DNA from: Achromobacter aegrifaciens
GTDB taxonomy: Bacteria; Pseudomonadota; Gammaproteobacteria; Burkholderiales; Burkholderiaceae_B
Direction of reading: 5' to 3'
Assembly: GCF_902859735.1 (NCBI RefSeq)
Contig: NZ_CADIJY010000011.1
Span: 90,110 to 154,109, forward strand
DNA: 64,000 bases
Below are positions 55,209-64,000 of this stretch, in pieces. Each line of letters begins with the position of its first letter. Position 1 is the first letter of the stretch. Below the pieces are notes generated by a model. It was not told the origin of the DNA, searched no databases, and was given only the letters and a program-made list of their open reading frames with translations. The translations under genes and the position numbers were made by a program.

Positions 55209-56237
55209 ATGTCTTTCAGGAAAGCCGGTTGGTTGGCCGCCTTGGCCGCAGTGACGATGTCGTTTGCCGCGATTGCGCCGGCGCAGGCACAGCAGAAGCA
55301 GACGCTCCTGAATGTCTCATATGACCCGACCCGCGAGCTGTATCGCGCCATCGATGATGCGTTCATCAAGCAATACAAGGACAAGGCCAACGTCGACCTG
55401 ACCATCCGCCAATCGCACGGCGGTTCGGGCCGCCAGGCGCGCTCCGTCATCGACGGCCTGGAAGCCGACGTGGTGACGCTGGCGCTGGCTTATGACATCG
55501 ACGCGGTTGCCGACCGTGGGCTGCTGCCTGCCGATTGGCAGGCCCGCCTGCCGCAGAACAGCTCGCCCTACACCTCCACCATCGTGTTCCTGGTGCGCAA
55601 GGGCAACCCCAAGCAGATCAAGGACTGGGACGACCTGGTCAAGGATGGCGTGCAGGTCATCACGCCCAATCCCAAGACCTCGGGCGGGGCGCGCTGGAAT
55701 TACCTGGCCGCCTGGGCCTATGCGCTGGAGAAGAACGGCGGCAGCGAGGACAAGGCCCGCGCCTTCGTGGGCGACCTGCTCAAGCACGTGCCGGTGCTGG
55801 ACACTGGCGCGCGCGGCGCCACCACCACCTTCGTGGAGCGCGGCGTGGGCGATGTGCTGCTGGCCTGGGAAAACGAGGCTTTCCTGGCGCTGGAAGAGCT
55901 GGGTCCGGACAAGTTCGACATCGTGGTGCCGTCGCTGTCCATCCTGGCCGAGCCGCCGGTGGCCGTGGTCGACAAGGTCGTGGACAAGAAGGGTACCCGC
56001 GCCGCGGCGCAGGCCTATCTGGAATTCCTCTACACGCCCGCCGCGCAGGAAATCATTGCCAAGAACTACTACCGGCCCATCGACAAGACCGTGGCCGCCA
56101 AGTACGAAAGCAAGTTTCCCAAGGTCAAGCTCGTGACCATCGACGACAAGATCTTCGGCGGGTGGCGCAAGGCGCAGAAGGACCACTTCAGCGACGGCGG
56201 CACCTTCGACCAGATCTACCTGCCGCAAAAGAAATAA
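55209..56237 (+). CDS. sbp: Sulfate-binding periplasmic protein
   Basis: A 342-residue periplasmic protein. The signal peptide spans about residues 1-27 (cleavage near APAQA). The family sequence follows: [65 protein letters not shown] and [14 protein letters not shown]. It captures sulfate (or thiosulfate) for the CysTWA transporter encoded next. The 150-base leader after the upstream terminator should hold a CysB-dependent promoter, but I could not define the box. It is first of the seven-gene sulfate operon. Confidence 0.94.
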   Translation: MSFRKAGWLAALAAVTMSFAAIAPAQAQQKQTLLNVSYDPTRELYRAIDDAFIKQYKDKANVDLTIRQSHGGSGRQARSVIDGLEADVVTLALAYDIDAVADRGLLPADWQARLPQNSSPYTSTIVFLVRKGNPKQIKDWDDLVKDGVQVITPNPKTSGGARWNYLAAWAYALEKNGGSEDKARAFVGDLLKHVPVLDTGARGATTTFVERGVGDVLLAWENEAFLALEELGPDKFDIVVPSLSILAEPPVAVVDKVVDKKGTRAAAQAYLEFLYTPAAQEIIAKNYYRPIDKTVAAKYESKFPKVKLVTIDDKIFGGWRKAQKDHFSDGGTFDQIYLPQKK

Positions 56238-56261
56238 GCATCTGACGATCGGACGACGGCC

Positions 56262-57152
56262 ATGACGACAGCCTCGAACCCGGTGGCAAGCGGCGCGCAA
56301 GCGCCTTTTGCCTTTCGGCGCAACAGCCCGGGCGTGCTGCCCGGATTCGGCATCTCGATGGGCTACGCGGTGCTGTACCTCAGCATCCTCGTGCTCATTC
56401 CGCTGGCGGCCTTGCCGATCAAGAGCGCGGGCCTGGGCTGGCAAGGCTTCTGGGACGCGGTGACCGCGCCGCGGGTGCTGGCCTCGTACAAGCTGACCTT
56501 CGGCGCGTCGTTGATCGCGGCGCTGGTGAACCTGGTGTTCGGCACGGTGGTGGCCTGGGTGCTGGTGCGCTACCGCTTTCCGGGCAAGAAGATTCTGGAT
56601 GCGCTGGTGGATCTGCCGTTCGCGCTGCCCACGGCGGTGGCGGGCATCGCGCTGACCTCGCTGTATTCGCAGAAGGGCTGGCTGGGCGGACCGCTGGCCG
56701 ACTGGTTCGGCTGGAAGGTGGCATTTACGCCCTTGGGCATCGTGATCGCGTTGATCTTCATCGGCGTGCCGTTCGTGGTGCGCACGGTGCAGCCGGTGCT
56801 GGAAGACGTGGAGCGCGAAATCGAGGAGGCCGCGGCCAGCCTGGGCGCCAACCGCTGGCAGACCATACGCCGGGTGCTGCTGCCCATCATCATGCCCGCC
56901 TTGATGACGGGCTTCGCGCTGGCGTTTGCACGCGCGGTGGGCGAGTACGGCTCGGTGGTGTTCATTGCCGGCAACATGCCGATGGTGTCCGAGATCACGC
57001 CGCTACTGATCATCGCCAAGCTCGAGGAATTCGACTACGCGGGCGCTGCCGCCATTGCCACGGTGATGCTGGTGCTGTCCTTCGCGCTGTTGCTCGTCAT
57101 CAATCTGCTGCAGGGCTGGCAGGCCCGCCGCAACCTCGGGAGGCTCGCATGA
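56262..57152 (+). CDS. cysT: Sulfate ABC transporter permease CysT (CysU)
   Basis: A 296-residue inner membrane permease with six main hydrophobic segments. The coupling-loop EAA motif is [51 protein letters not shown], typical of Cys[27 protein letters not shown] is another family mark. It pairs with CysW. Its stop overlaps the cysW ATG by four bases. Confidence 0.94.
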   Translation: MTTASNPVASGAQAPFAFRRNSPGVLPGFGISMGYAVLYLSILVLIPLAALPIKSAGLGWQGFWDAVTAPRVLASYKLTFGASLIAALVNLVFGTVVAWVLVRYRFPGKKILDALVDLPFALPTAVAGIALTSLYSQKGWLGGPLADWFGWKVAFTPLGIVIALIFIGVPFVVRTVQPVLEDVEREIEEAAASLGANRWQTIRRVLLPIIMPALMTGFALAFARAVGEYGSVVFIAGNMPMVSEITPLLIIAKLEEFDYAGAAAIATVMLVLSFALLLVINLLQGWQARRNLGRLA

Positions 57153-58048
57153 GCGCCGCGGACCGTCCCGCCCATCTGACCGAGCCGCGCTGGGTGCGCG
57201 GCGTGCTGCTCTTCATCGCGCTGGGATTCCTGGCGCTGTTCCTGCTGGTGCCGCTGGCAGCGGTATTCGCCGAAGCCTTCAAGAAGGGCTGGCAGCTGTA
57301 CCTGGACGCCATCGTCGAGCCGGACGCGCTGTCCGCCATCCGACTGACGCTGCTGGTGGCGGCCATCGCGCTGCCGGTAAACCTGGTGTTCGGCGTGGCC
57401 GCGGCCTGGGCGATCACCAAGTTCCAGTTCCGCGGCAAGCAGTTCCTGATCACCCTGATCGACCTGCCGTTCTCGGTGTCGCCGGTGGTGGCCGGCCTGG
57501 TGTTCGTGCTGCTGTTCGGCACCCAGGGCTGGTTCGGCGGCTGGCTGCAGGAACATGACATCAAGATCGTCTACGCGGTGCCGGGCATCGTGCTGGCCTC
57601 GCTCTTCGTGACCTTTCCGTTCGTGGCGCGCGAGCTTATCCCCCTGATGCAGGCGCAGGGCAGCGAGGAAGAGCAGGCTGCGCTGACCCTGGGCGCCAAC
57701 GGCTGGCAGATCTTCTGGCGCGTCACGCTGCCCAACATCAAGTGGGGGCTGCTGTACGGCGCCATCCTGTGCAACGCGCGGGCCATGGGCGAGTTTGGCG
57801 CGGTGTCGGTGGTGTCCGGGCAGATCCGCGGCCTGACCAACACCATGACCCTGCACGTCGAGATTCTCTACAACGAGTACCAGTATTCCGCGGCGTTCGC
57901 CGTGGCGTCGTTGCTGGCCCTGCTGGCGCTGGTGACGCTGGTGGCCAAGAACGTCGTCGAGTGGCGCAACGCGCGCTTTCAGCAGGCCGCCGACCTGCCG
58001 GTCGAGTATCCCGGCCAGCCGGCCGCCATCAAGCCGGCCCTGGCCTGA
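57149..58048 (+). CDS. cysW: Sulfate ABC transporter permease CysW
   Basis: A 299-residue permease with six hydrophobic segments. [27 protein letters not shown] and the EAA-type loop [50 protein letters not shown] identify CysW. It forms the translocation path with CysT. It starts inside the cysT stop and ends 12 bases before cysA. Confidence 0.94.
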   Translation: MSAADRPAHLTEPRWVRGVLLFIALGFLALFLLVPLAAVFAEAFKKGWQLYLDAIVEPDALSAIRLTLLVAAIALPVNLVFGVAAAWAITKFQFRGKQFLITLIDLPFSVSPVVAGLVFVLLFGTQGWFGGWLQEHDIKIVYAVPGIVLASLFVTFPFVARELIPLMQAQGSEEEQAALTLGANGWQIFWRVTLPNIKWGLLYGAILCNARAMGEFGAVSVVSGQIRGLTNTMTLHVEILYNEYQYSAAFAVASLLALLALVTLVAKNVVEWRNARFQQAADLPVEYPGQPAAIKPALA

Positions 58049-58060
58049 CAGGAGACAAGC

Positions 58061-59125
58061 ATGAGTATCGAAGTCCGCAATCTATCCAAGCGCTTCGGCC
58101 AGTTCCGCGCGCTCAACGACGTCTCGCTGCATATCGAGACGGGAGAGCTGGTCGCGCTGCTGGGCCCGTCGGGCTGCGGCAAGACCACGCTGCTGCGCAT
58201 CATCGCGGGGCTGGAGTCGGCTGATTCCGGCAGCGTGCTGTTCGCGGGCGAAGACGCTACCGCGGTGGACGTGCGCCGCCGCCAGGTCGGTTTCGTGTTC
58301 CAGCACTACGCGCTGTTCAAGCACATGACGGTGTTCGAGAACGTGGCCTTCGGCCTGCGCGTCAAGCACCGCTCGCAGCGTCCTTCGGAGGACGTGATCC
58401 AGCGCAAGGTGCATGACCTGCTGGGCCTGGTGCAGCTGGACTGGCTGGCCGACCGCTATCCCGCGCAGCTCTCCGGCGGCCAGCGTCAGCGTATCGCGCT
58501 GGCGCGCGCGCTGGCGGTGGAGCCGCGGGTGCTGCTGCTGGACGAGCCCTTCGGCGCGCTGGACGCCAAGGTGCGCAAGGAATTGCGGCGCTGGCTGCGC
58601 CGCCTGCATGACGAGCTGAATGTGGCCAGCGTGTTCGTCACCCATGACCAGGAAGAAGCGCTGGAAGTGTCGGACCGGGTGGTGCTGATGAACTCGGGCC
58701 GCATCGAGCAAGTCGGCACGCCGCGCGAGGTCTGGGAAGCACCGGCCACGCCCTTCGTCTACGGCTTCCTGGGCGACGTCAACCAGTTGCAGGGCTTTGC
58801 CACGCGGGGCGTCTGGAACGGCGCCGGCCTGTCCTTGCCCGCGCCAGAGCTGGCGCAGGCCGAAGCGCAGCGCGCCACGGCCTACGTACGGCCGCACGAG
58901 TTCGAAGTCGAGCGCTACCGTGCCGGCGCTGACGGCATTCCGGTGCGCCTGGCACACGCCTTCCTTGCCGGTCCCAGCGCCTATCTGGAGCTGGCGAGCG
59001 AGGATTCCGACGCCATCATCGAAGCCGAGGTGCCCGAGTCCCTGTACCGGGAGTTGGGCCTGCGCGATGGCGAAATTCTGTTGGCGCGTCCGCGGCGGGC
59101 GCGCATTTTCGCGACGCAATCATGA
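58061..59125 (+). CDS. cysA: Sulfate/thiosulfate ABC transporter ATP-binding protein CysA
   Basis: A 354-residue ATPase. Walker A is [12 protein letters not shown] (near residue 36), the Q-loop region is [26 protein letters not shown], the signature is [15 protein letters not shown], Walker B is [12 protein letters not shown] and the switch His lies in [14 protein letters not shown]-terminal regulatory TOBE-like domain follows. It powers sulfate import. The stop overlaps the cysH ATG by four bases, joining uptake to reduction. Confidence 0.95.
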   Translation: MSIEVRNLSKRFGQFRALNDVSLHIETGELVALLGPSGCGKTTLLRIIAGLESADSGSVLFAGEDATAVDVRRRQVGFVFQHYALFKHMTVFENVAFGLRVKHRSQRPSEDVIQRKVHDLLGLVQLDWLADRYPAQLSGGQRQRIALARALAVEPRVLLLDEPFGALDAKVRKELRRWLRRLHDELNVASVFVTHDQEEALEVSDRVVLMNSGRIEQVGTPREVWEAPATPFVYGFLGDVNQLQGFATRGVWNGAGLSLPAPELAQAEAQRATAYVRPHEFEVERYRAGADGIPVRLAHAFLAGPSAYLELASEDSDAIIEAEVPESLYRELGLRDGEILLARPRRARIFATQS

Positions 59126-59865
59126 GCACTACCGATCTTTTGCCTGAACTCGAGGCGGGCCTGGCCGCGCGCTGGCGCGAGTTGGGCGCACGCCTGGCCG
59201 ACGTGCAGCAACGCTACCCGGACGCCGCGCTGGCGTCCTCGCTGGCGGCCGAGGACATGCTGCTGACGCACGCCATCTACAGCGCCGGCCTGGACCTGGA
59301 AGTCTTTACGCTGGACACGGGCCGGCTGCACGCCGAAACGCTGGGCGTACTGGACGCCGTGCGCGAACGCTACGGCCGCGAGGTCTCCGTGTACCGGCCG
59401 ATAGCGGCCGCGGTCGAGCAGCACGTCGCCGAACACGGCGCCTATGCGTTCTATGAAAGCGTGGAGCTGCGCAAGGCCTGTTGCCAGATCCGCAAGGTCG
59501 AGCCGCTCAAGCGCGCGCTGGCCGGACGCGGCGCCTGGATCACCGGGCAGCGGCGCGCGCAATCCACCACCCGCGGCGAACTGCCGCTGGAAGAACACGA
59601 CCAGACCTTCGGCCTCTACAAGTTCAATCCGCTGGCCGAATGGAGCGAAGAGGAAGTCTGGTCCGCCATCCGCGCGCTGGGCATCCCGTACAACCCGCTG
59701 CATGACCAAGGCTACCCGTCCATTGGTTGCGAACCCTGTACCCGCGCCATCCGTCCGGGCGAGGACCTCAGGGCAGGGCGCTGGTGGTGGGAGTCGTCGG
59801 ACTCCAAGGAATGCGGCCTGCATGCGGGCAACCGGGTCATCGGCATCGCGGCGCGCGCCGACTGA
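59122..59865 (+). CDS. cysH: Assimilatory adenylyl-sulfate (APS) reductase, iron-sulfur type
   Basis: A 247-residue thioredoxin-dependent sulfonucleotide reductase. It has four cysteines that bind the [4Fe-4S] cluster of APS-type enzymes: C120-C121 (KACCQIRK) and C203/C206 (IGCEPCTRA). The catalytic Cys is C231 in KECGLH. PAPS reductases of the E. coli kind lack the four cluster cysteines. It reduces APS to sulfite and AMP. It overlaps cysA by four bases and precedes cysD by 41. Confidence 0.93.
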   Translation: MSTTDLLPELEAGLAARWRELGARLADVQQRYPDAALASSLAAEDMLLTHAIYSAGLDLEVFTLDTGRLHAETLGVLDAVRERYGREVSVYRPIAAAVEQHVAEHGAYAFYESVELRKACCQIRKVEPLKRALAGRGAWITGQRRAQSTTRGELPLEEHDQTFGLYKFNPLAEWSEEEVWSAIRALGIPYNPLHDQGYPSIGCEPCTRAIRPGEDLRAGRWWWESSDSKECGLHAGNRVIGIAARAD

Positions 59866-59906
59866 TGCGGCCCACGAATTCGAAATCTGTTTTAGGGGAA
59901 GTGCAT

Positions 59907-60815
59907 ATGTCTGCAGTGATCCAACGCAGCCACCTGGATTGGCTGGAATCGGAAGCAATATTCATCCTGCGCGAGGTGGCCGCCGAAAGCGAGAAGCCCG
60001 TGCTGCTGTTCTCTGGCGGCAAGGACTCCGTGGTGCTGCTGCGCCTGGCCGAGAAGGCATTCCGGCCGGGACGCTTTCCGTTCCCGCTGATGCACATCGA
60101 CACTGGCCACAACTTCGACGAAGTGATCGCCTTCCGCGATGCGCGCGCGGCAGAACTGGGCGAGACCCTGATCGTGCGCAGCGTCGAGGATTCGATCGCG
60201 CGCGGCAGCGTGGTGCTGCGCCGCGAGACCGATTCGCGCAATGCCGCGCAGGCCGTGACGCTGCTGGAGGCGATCGAGGAATTCGGCTTTGACGCCTGCA
60301 TCGGCGGAGCGCGCCGCGACGAGGAAAAGGCCCGCGCCAAGGAACGCATCTTCTCGTTCCGCGACGAGTTCGGCCAATGGGATCCGAAGGCGCAGCGTCC
60401 GGAACTCTGGAACCTGTTCAATACCCGCGTGCATCGCGGCGAGAACATGCGCGTGTTCCCGATCTCGAACTGGACCGAGCTGGACGTCTGGCAGTACATC
60501 CAGCGCGAGCAGCTGGCGCTGCCGTCGATCTACTACAGCCACCAGCGCGAGGTTGTGCGCCGCAAGGGCCTGCTTGTGCCGGTCACGCGGCTGACCCCGC
60601 CGCAGGATGGCGAACAGGTCGAACGCCTGCAGGTGCGCTTTCGTACCGTGGGCGATATCTCCTGCACCTGCCCGGTGGCGTCCGATGCCGCCGACACCCG
60701 GGCCATCATCGCCGAAACAGCGGTGACCGACATTACCGAGCGCGGCGCCACGCGCATGGACGACCAGACTTCCGAGGCCTCGATGGAGCGCCGCAAGAAG
60801 GAAGGCTATTTCTGA
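59907..60815 (+). CDS. cysD: Sulfate adenylyltransferase subunit 2
   Basis: A 302-residue PP-loop ATP pyrophosphatase with LLFSGGKDSVVLLRLAEKAF near residue 35, HIDTGHNFDEVI, CIGGARRDEEKARAKERIFSFRDEFGQWDPK and a C-terminal SMERRKKEGYF. It makes APS from ATP and sulfate with the GTPase CysN. GGGGAA precedes ATG 59907; a longer in-frame reading runs through cysH. cysN follows after 41 bases. Confidence 0.95.
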   Translation: MSAVIQRSHLDWLESEAIFILREVAAESEKPVLLFSGGKDSVVLLRLAEKAFRPGRFPFPLMHIDTGHNFDEVIAFRDARAAELGETLIVRSVEDSIARGSVVLRRETDSRNAAQAVTLLEAIEEFGFDACIGGARRDEEKARAKERIFSFRDEFGQWDPKAQRPELWNLFNTRVHRGENMRVFPISNWTELDVWQYIQREQLALPSIYYSHQREVVRRKGLLVPVTRLTPPQDGEQVERLQVRFRTVGDISCTCPVASDAADTRAIIAETAVTDITERGATRMDDQTSEASMERRKKEGYF

Positions 60816-60856
60816 TCGCTTGACACGCCGGCATCAGCCGGCGACCAGGAACGCAC

Positions 60857-62155
60857 ATGAACGCACTCAACGATTCTTTTCTTTCCGGCGCCGATACGGG
60901 CGTGCTGCGCCTGATCACCGCCGGCTCGGTGGATGACGGCAAATCGACGCTGATCGGCCGCCTGCTGTATGACAGCAAGGGCGTGTTCGCCGACCAGCTG
61001 GACGCGATCTCGCGCGCCAAGCACAAGCGCGTGGCGGGCGACGGCATCGACTTTTCGCTGCTGACCGACGGCCTGGAGGCCGAACGCGAACAGGGCATCA
61101 CCATAGACGTCGCCTACCGTTACTTCTCGACGCCCGCGCGCAAGTTCATCATCGCCGACGCGCCGGGCCACGAGCAGTACACGCGCAACATGGTCACGGG
61201 CGCGTCGACCGCCGACGTGGCCGTCATCCTGATCGACGCCACCCGCGCGGCCGACGGCGTGCTGCTGCCGCAGACCAAGCGGCACAGCACCATCGCGCGC
61301 CTCTTGGGCATCCGCCATATCGTGGTGGCGGTCAACAAGATGGACCTGGTGGACTGGGACCGCGCCGTCTTCGAGCGCATCCGCGATGCTTATGCGGATC
61401 TGGCAGGCAAGCTGGGCATCGAGCACTTCGACGCCTTGCCGCTGTCGGCGCTCAATGGCGACAACGTCGTCACCTTGTCGCCGCAGACGCCGTGGTACGA
61501 CGGGCAGCCTTTGCTGGCCTTGCTGGAATCGCTGGACCTGGCAAGCGACGGCCGCGCCTTGCCGCTGCGCTTTCCGGTGCAATGGGTGGCACGCCATGAC
61601 GGCAGTCGCAAGGATGACTTCCGCGGCTATGCCGGCCGCGTCGCCAGCGGCGTGCTGCGGCCGGGCGACGAGATCACGGTGCAACCCTCGGGCGTGACGG
61701 CAGTTGTGAGCGAAGTGCGCGCCTTCGACCGCGCGCTGGATGAGGCGGTGGCGGGCGACTCGATCACGCTGGTGCTGGATCGCGACGTGGACGTGTCGCG
61801 CGGCGACGTGATCGTGCATGCGTCGGCGCCGGCGCAGGTCGCGCGCGAATTCGAAGCCGAGCTGTGCTGGCTCGATGCGCAGGCCTTGAATCCCGCGCGC
61901 AAGTATCTGTTGAAGTCGGGTACGCGCCTGACCTCGGCGAAGATCCGCGCGGTGCTGTCGCATCGTGATATCCACGAATTGCAGGAAGTGGAGAACACCG
62001 AGGGCACGCTGCGCATGAACGACATCGGACGCGTCACGCTCACCACGCGCGAGTCGTTGGCGGTCGATCGTTATGCCGATGTGCCCGCGACGGGCGCATT
62101 CATCCTGATCGACGAGGCCACGCATCAGACTGCTGCGGCAGGCATGTTGCGCTAA
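60857..62155 (+). CDS. cysN: Sulfate adenylyltransferase subunit 1 (GTPase)
   Basis: A 432-residue translation-factor-type GTPase. G1 is GSVDDGKSTLIGRLLYDS, G3 is DAPGHEQYTRNM and G4 is NKMDLVDW, followed by EF-Tu-like beta-barrel domains. GTP hydrolysis drives APS formation by CysD. It ends without a C-terminal APS kinase domain, unlike CysNC fusions of over 600 residues. That fits a pathway where the CysH upstream reduces APS directly. A terminator follows 15 bases after the stop. Confidence 0.95.
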   Translation: MNALNDSFLSGADTGVLRLITAGSVDDGKSTLIGRLLYDSKGVFADQLDAISRAKHKRVAGDGIDFSLLTDGLEAEREQGITIDVAYRYFSTPARKFIIADAPGHEQYTRNMVTGASTADVAVILIDATRAADGVLLPQTKRHSTIARLLGIRHIVVAVNKMDLVDWDRAVFERIRDAYADLAGKLGIEHFDALPLSALNGDNVVTLSPQTPWYDGQPLLALLESLDLASDGRALPLRFPVQWVARHDGSRKDDFRGYAGRVASGVLRPGDEITVQPSGVTAVVSEVRAFDRALDEAVAGDSITLVLDRDVDVSRGDVIVHASAPAQVAREFEAELCWLDAQALNPARKYLLKSGTRLTSAKIRAVLSHRDIHELQEVENTEGTLRMNDIGRVTLTTRESLAVDRYADVPATGAFILIDEATHQTAAAGMLR

Positions 62156-62170
62156 TCCGCAAGAGGCCGG

Positions 62171-62212
62171 AAAACAACGGGTTTCCAGCCCCTGCGGGAC
62201 CTGTTGTTTTTC
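62171..62212 (+). terminator. Rho-independent terminator after cysN
   Basis: AAAACAACGGG (62171-62181) pairs with CCTGTTGTTTT (62200-62210) with one G-T pair and runs into further T residues. It ends the sulfate operon. Confidence 0.8.
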
Positions 62213-62331
62213 TGCTAGATCCAGTATTGGCGCGGGTTTCCGGGCGATCTCGCCTGATGAAATCGATTTGTCCGGACGGCGCCGGCGTCTTGCGGTAAAG
62301 TGGGGCTGTCTTACGAAAAGGCTTTTGGTGC

Positions 62332-62360
62332 TTGTCAAAACCACTGTGTTTTTGTACAGT
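62332..62360 (+). promoter_or_regulatory. Promoter of the radical SAM gene
   Basis: TTGTCA (62332-62337), a 17-base spacer and TACAGT (62355-62360) form a good sigma-70 promoter. A start about seven bases later falls at 62367-62368, on the first base of the ATG, predicting a leaderless message. Confidence 0.6.
62344..62359. promoter_or_regulatory. LexA box
   Basis: CTGT-N8-ACAG is a perfect match to the core LexA consensus, with C/A-rich and TA flanks as in strong sites. It covers the spacer and -10 of the promoter, where LexA would repress until DNA damage. Confidence 0.75.
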
Positions 62361-62367
62361 AGTTTTC

Positions 62368-63714
62368 ATGGCACGCACCGATCATTCTTTTCCCGCCGGT
62401 TCTGGGTCCCCGGCTGCCGCCCCCGCCGCCTTGCGCGGTCGGGGTGCGGTTACTAATGTTCGGCATCGCTTTCAGCGCGATGACCGCGTGCAGGTCGACG
62501 ACGGCTGGTCCTCCTCCGGCCTGCCCGCCGACTTCATAGATTCCGTCCCCGATAATTTCCCCGAAGCTGCCGCCGGCGAGCAAGCCGCCCGCGTCATTCC
62601 CATCCTGCCGGATGCGCGCATAGCGCCCGCCGCTCCCAAGACCACGGTCACTGCTGAAGAAGCGCGCAAGATGCTGTCGCGCAACGATTCGCCCGATATC
62701 CCCTTCGACGTGGCAGTGAATCCGTACCGGGGCTGCGAGCATGGCTGCGTCTATTGTTACGCCCGGCCCACGCATTCCTACCTGGGCCTGTCGCCCGGGC
62801 TGGACTTCGAAACCCGGCTGGTGGCCAAGGCCAACGCGGTAGAGGCCCTGCGCGCCGAACTCGCGCGGCCCGGCTACAAGCCGTCTCCCATCAACATCGG
62901 TTCCGCCACCGACGCCTACCAGCCCATCGAACGCGAATGGCGGCTGACGCGCGGCCTGCTGGAACTGATGCTGGAAACCCGCCATCCGCTCACCATCGTC
63001 ACCAAGAACGCGCTGGTCGCCCGCGACCTGGACCTGCTGGCCGCGCTGGCCGAGCAGAAGCTGGTGGTGGTGTACATGAGCATCACCACGCTGGACGCCG
63101 GCATGGCCCGCACGCTGGAACCGCGCGCCGCCGCGCCGTGGCGCCGGCTGGAAGCCGTGCGCAGCCTGACCGACGCCGGCGTGCCGGTCGGCGTGCTGGT
63201 CGCGCCCATCATCCCGTTCATCAACGACGAGTCCATGGAGCACATCCTCCAGGAGTCCAAGGCGGCCGGCGCGCACTATGCCAGCTACACCGTCCTGCGC
63301 CTGCCCTGGGAGGTCAAGACCCTGTTCGAGGATTGGCTCAACGCCCATTTCCCGGACCGCGCCCAGCGCGTCCTGCATCGCATCGAAGACCTGCGCAATG
63401 GCCGCCGCAACGATCCCAACTTCGGGTCGCGCATGCGCGGAACCGGCGTCTGGGCCGATCTGCTGCGTCAGCGGTTCACCATCGCCACGCGCAAGCTGGG
63501 CCTGAACCGCCATCGCCTGGCGCTGGACTGCGACCGTTTCCTGCCTCCTGCCGCAACTGCGGCGAAGGCTGCCGATTTCCTATCCCCGGTTGGCGCGCAA
63601 GCGTCTTCAGGGGTCCCTTTTCCCGCCGTATCGCCCGCAGCCGGCGGCGCGCACGGGCGCGCAGCGCGCCAGTTGCAAGCCATGGCCGCAGGCCAGTTGT
63701 CATTGTTCGATTGA
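62368..63714 (+). CDS. PA0069-family radical SAM protein (SplB/COG1533-like)
   Basis: A 448-residue protein with the radical SAM cluster motif CX3CX2C at C123, C127 and C130 (YRGCEHGCVYCYARPTHSYLGL), NIGSATDAYQPIEREWRLTRGLLELM and VSITTLD-like VYMSITTLDAG further on. The N-terminus LRGRGAVTNVRHRFQRDDRVQVDDGW is typical of the family, supporting ATG 62368. No Shine-Dalgarno precedes it, in line with a leaderless message. Relatives of spore photoproduct lyase split DNA photoproducts, but the function of this branch is not established. A LexA box in the promoter points to a DNA damage role. Confidence 0.9.
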   Translation: MARTDHSFPAGSGSPAAAPAALRGRGAVTNVRHRFQRDDRVQVDDGWSSSGLPADFIDSVPDNFPEAAAGEQAARVIPILPDARIAPAAPKTTVTAEEARKMLSRNDSPDIPFDVAVNPYRGCEHGCVYCYARPTHSYLGLSPGLDFETRLVAKANAVEALRAELARPGYKPSPINIGSATDAYQPIEREWRLTRGLLELMLETRHPLTIVTKNALVARDLDLLAALAEQKLVVVYMSITTLDAGMARTLEPRAAAPWRRLEAVRSLTDAGVPVGVLVAPIIPFINDESMEHILQESKAAGAHYASYTVLRLPWEVKTLFEDWLNAHFPDRAQRVLHRIEDLRNGRRNDPNFGSRMRGTGVWADLLRQRFTIATRKLGLNRHRLALDCDRFLPPAATAAKAADFLSPVGAQASSGVPFPAVSPAAGGAHGRAARQLQAMAAGQLSLFD

Positions 63715-63786
63715 CCGCCGGCTGCCGCCGCGGATGCCTGCCCGGGGGCTACGCCTGGCGCTGGACCGTCTTTCCTAGGAGTTCCC

Positions 63787-64000
63787 ATGAACACCGCTGA
63801 TATTTCCGTCTTGTCGGACGAACTCGTCGTTACGCTGAACCCGCTGCGCCGCGGCACGAACCGCGCCCGCGCCTGGTGCGCCCGGGTGGCCGGCATGGCG
63901 CTGCCCTGGAACACCTCCGGCGCCGATGTCGAGCCGCGCCGCCGCGTGCGGCCCGGCTCCGCGCCGGCTCGCTGGCCGTTCCCGCCCGCGCCGGCCGAGG
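63787..64000 (+). CDS. Unidentified protein, N-terminal fragment cut by the window end
   Basis: An ATG at 63787 with AGGAG five bases upstream opens a frame that stays open to the window end (71 residues). It begins MNTADISVLSDELVVTLNPLRRG and becomes rich in Arg, Pro and Ala. It follows the LexA-controlled radical SAM gene by 72 bases, so it may share its transcript. I do not recognise the family from this fragment. A member of an SOS mutagenesis cassette is possible by position only. Confidence 0.55.
   Translation, partial: MNTADISVLSDELVVTLNPLRRGTNRARAWCARVAGMALPWNTSGADVEPRRRVRPGSAPARWPFPPAPAE

Noticed and set aside
1-64000. CRISPR arrays, insertion sequences, prophage genes or tRNA genes
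   Set aside because: I saw no regularly spaced repeats, no transposase or integrase motifs and no tRNA cloverleaf other than the tRNA-like part of tmRNA.

Overview
The window is a GC-rich (roughly 65%) bacterial chromosome segment with about 58 protein genes, one tmRNA and no insertion sequence, phage, CRISPR array or tRNA that I could see. The gene order, the tmRNA tag peptide (ANDERFALAA), the repeated Bug/TctC-type solute-binding proteins and a glutamine at GyrA position 83 point to the family Alcaligenaceae, most likely Achromobacter, with Bordetella as the close alternative. This is inferred from recognised families, not from a database search.

Region 1 (1-14.75 kb) is a large catabolic island for an unidentified organic acid handled as a CoA thioester. 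Two long operons diverge from a compact promoter region at 7.33-7.42 kb. The leftward operon encodes a short-chain dehydrogenase, a MaoC hydratase, an ADP-forming acyl-CoA synthetase, an acyl-CoA dehydrogenase, an IclR regulator, a class III CoA-transferase and a crotonase (cut by the window edge). The rightward operon encodes two Bug binding proteins, a hydratase-2-like protein, an AMP-forming acyl-CoA ligase, an acyl-CoA dehydrogenase, a thiolase-like protein without the usual nucleophilic Cys, and a DUF35 Zn-ribbon/OB protein. The promoters share a -35 region, and a near-identical 20-bp operator lies just after each -10.

Region 2 (14.8-36 kb) is conserved housekeeping DNA: ssrA, an MFS exporter, gph-ubiG, ompA, then the gyrA-serC-pheA-hisC-tyrA-aroA-cmk-rpsA-ihfB supraoperon, lapA-lapB-rfaE1-hldD (envelope and LPS heptose), comEA and cysM.

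Region 3 (36-42.8 kb) holds a Bug protein with an IclR regulator, a divergent cyclase-family hydrolase, mltB back to back with a histone-deacetylase-like amidohydrolase, and etfB-etfA, which would accept electrons from the several acyl-CoA dehydrogenases.

Region 4 (42.9-48.3 kb) is an aspartate/alanine module: aspartate 4-decarboxylase flanked by two AspT-type antiporters. In the tetragenococcal AspD/AspT system this chemistry generates proton motive force. The decarboxylase carries a lysine/alanine-rich histone-H1-like C-terminal tail, the oddest protein feature in the window.

Region 5 (48.3-54.2 kb) is a second small CoA-linked catabolic cluster: a LysR regulator with a dyad at its start, then a CoA-transferase, a crotonase, a Bug protein and a large acyl-CoA dehydrogenase.

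Region 6 (54.3-64 kb) has a 1-Cys peroxiredoxin and a full sulfate uptake and activation operon (sbp-cysT-cysW-cysA-cysH-cysD-cysN). Its CysH is of the iron-sulfur APS-reductase type and its CysN has no APS kinase domain. A SplB-like radical SAM gene follows, whose probable promoter contains a perfect LexA box and appears to give a leaderless mRNA. The last gene is cut by the window end.
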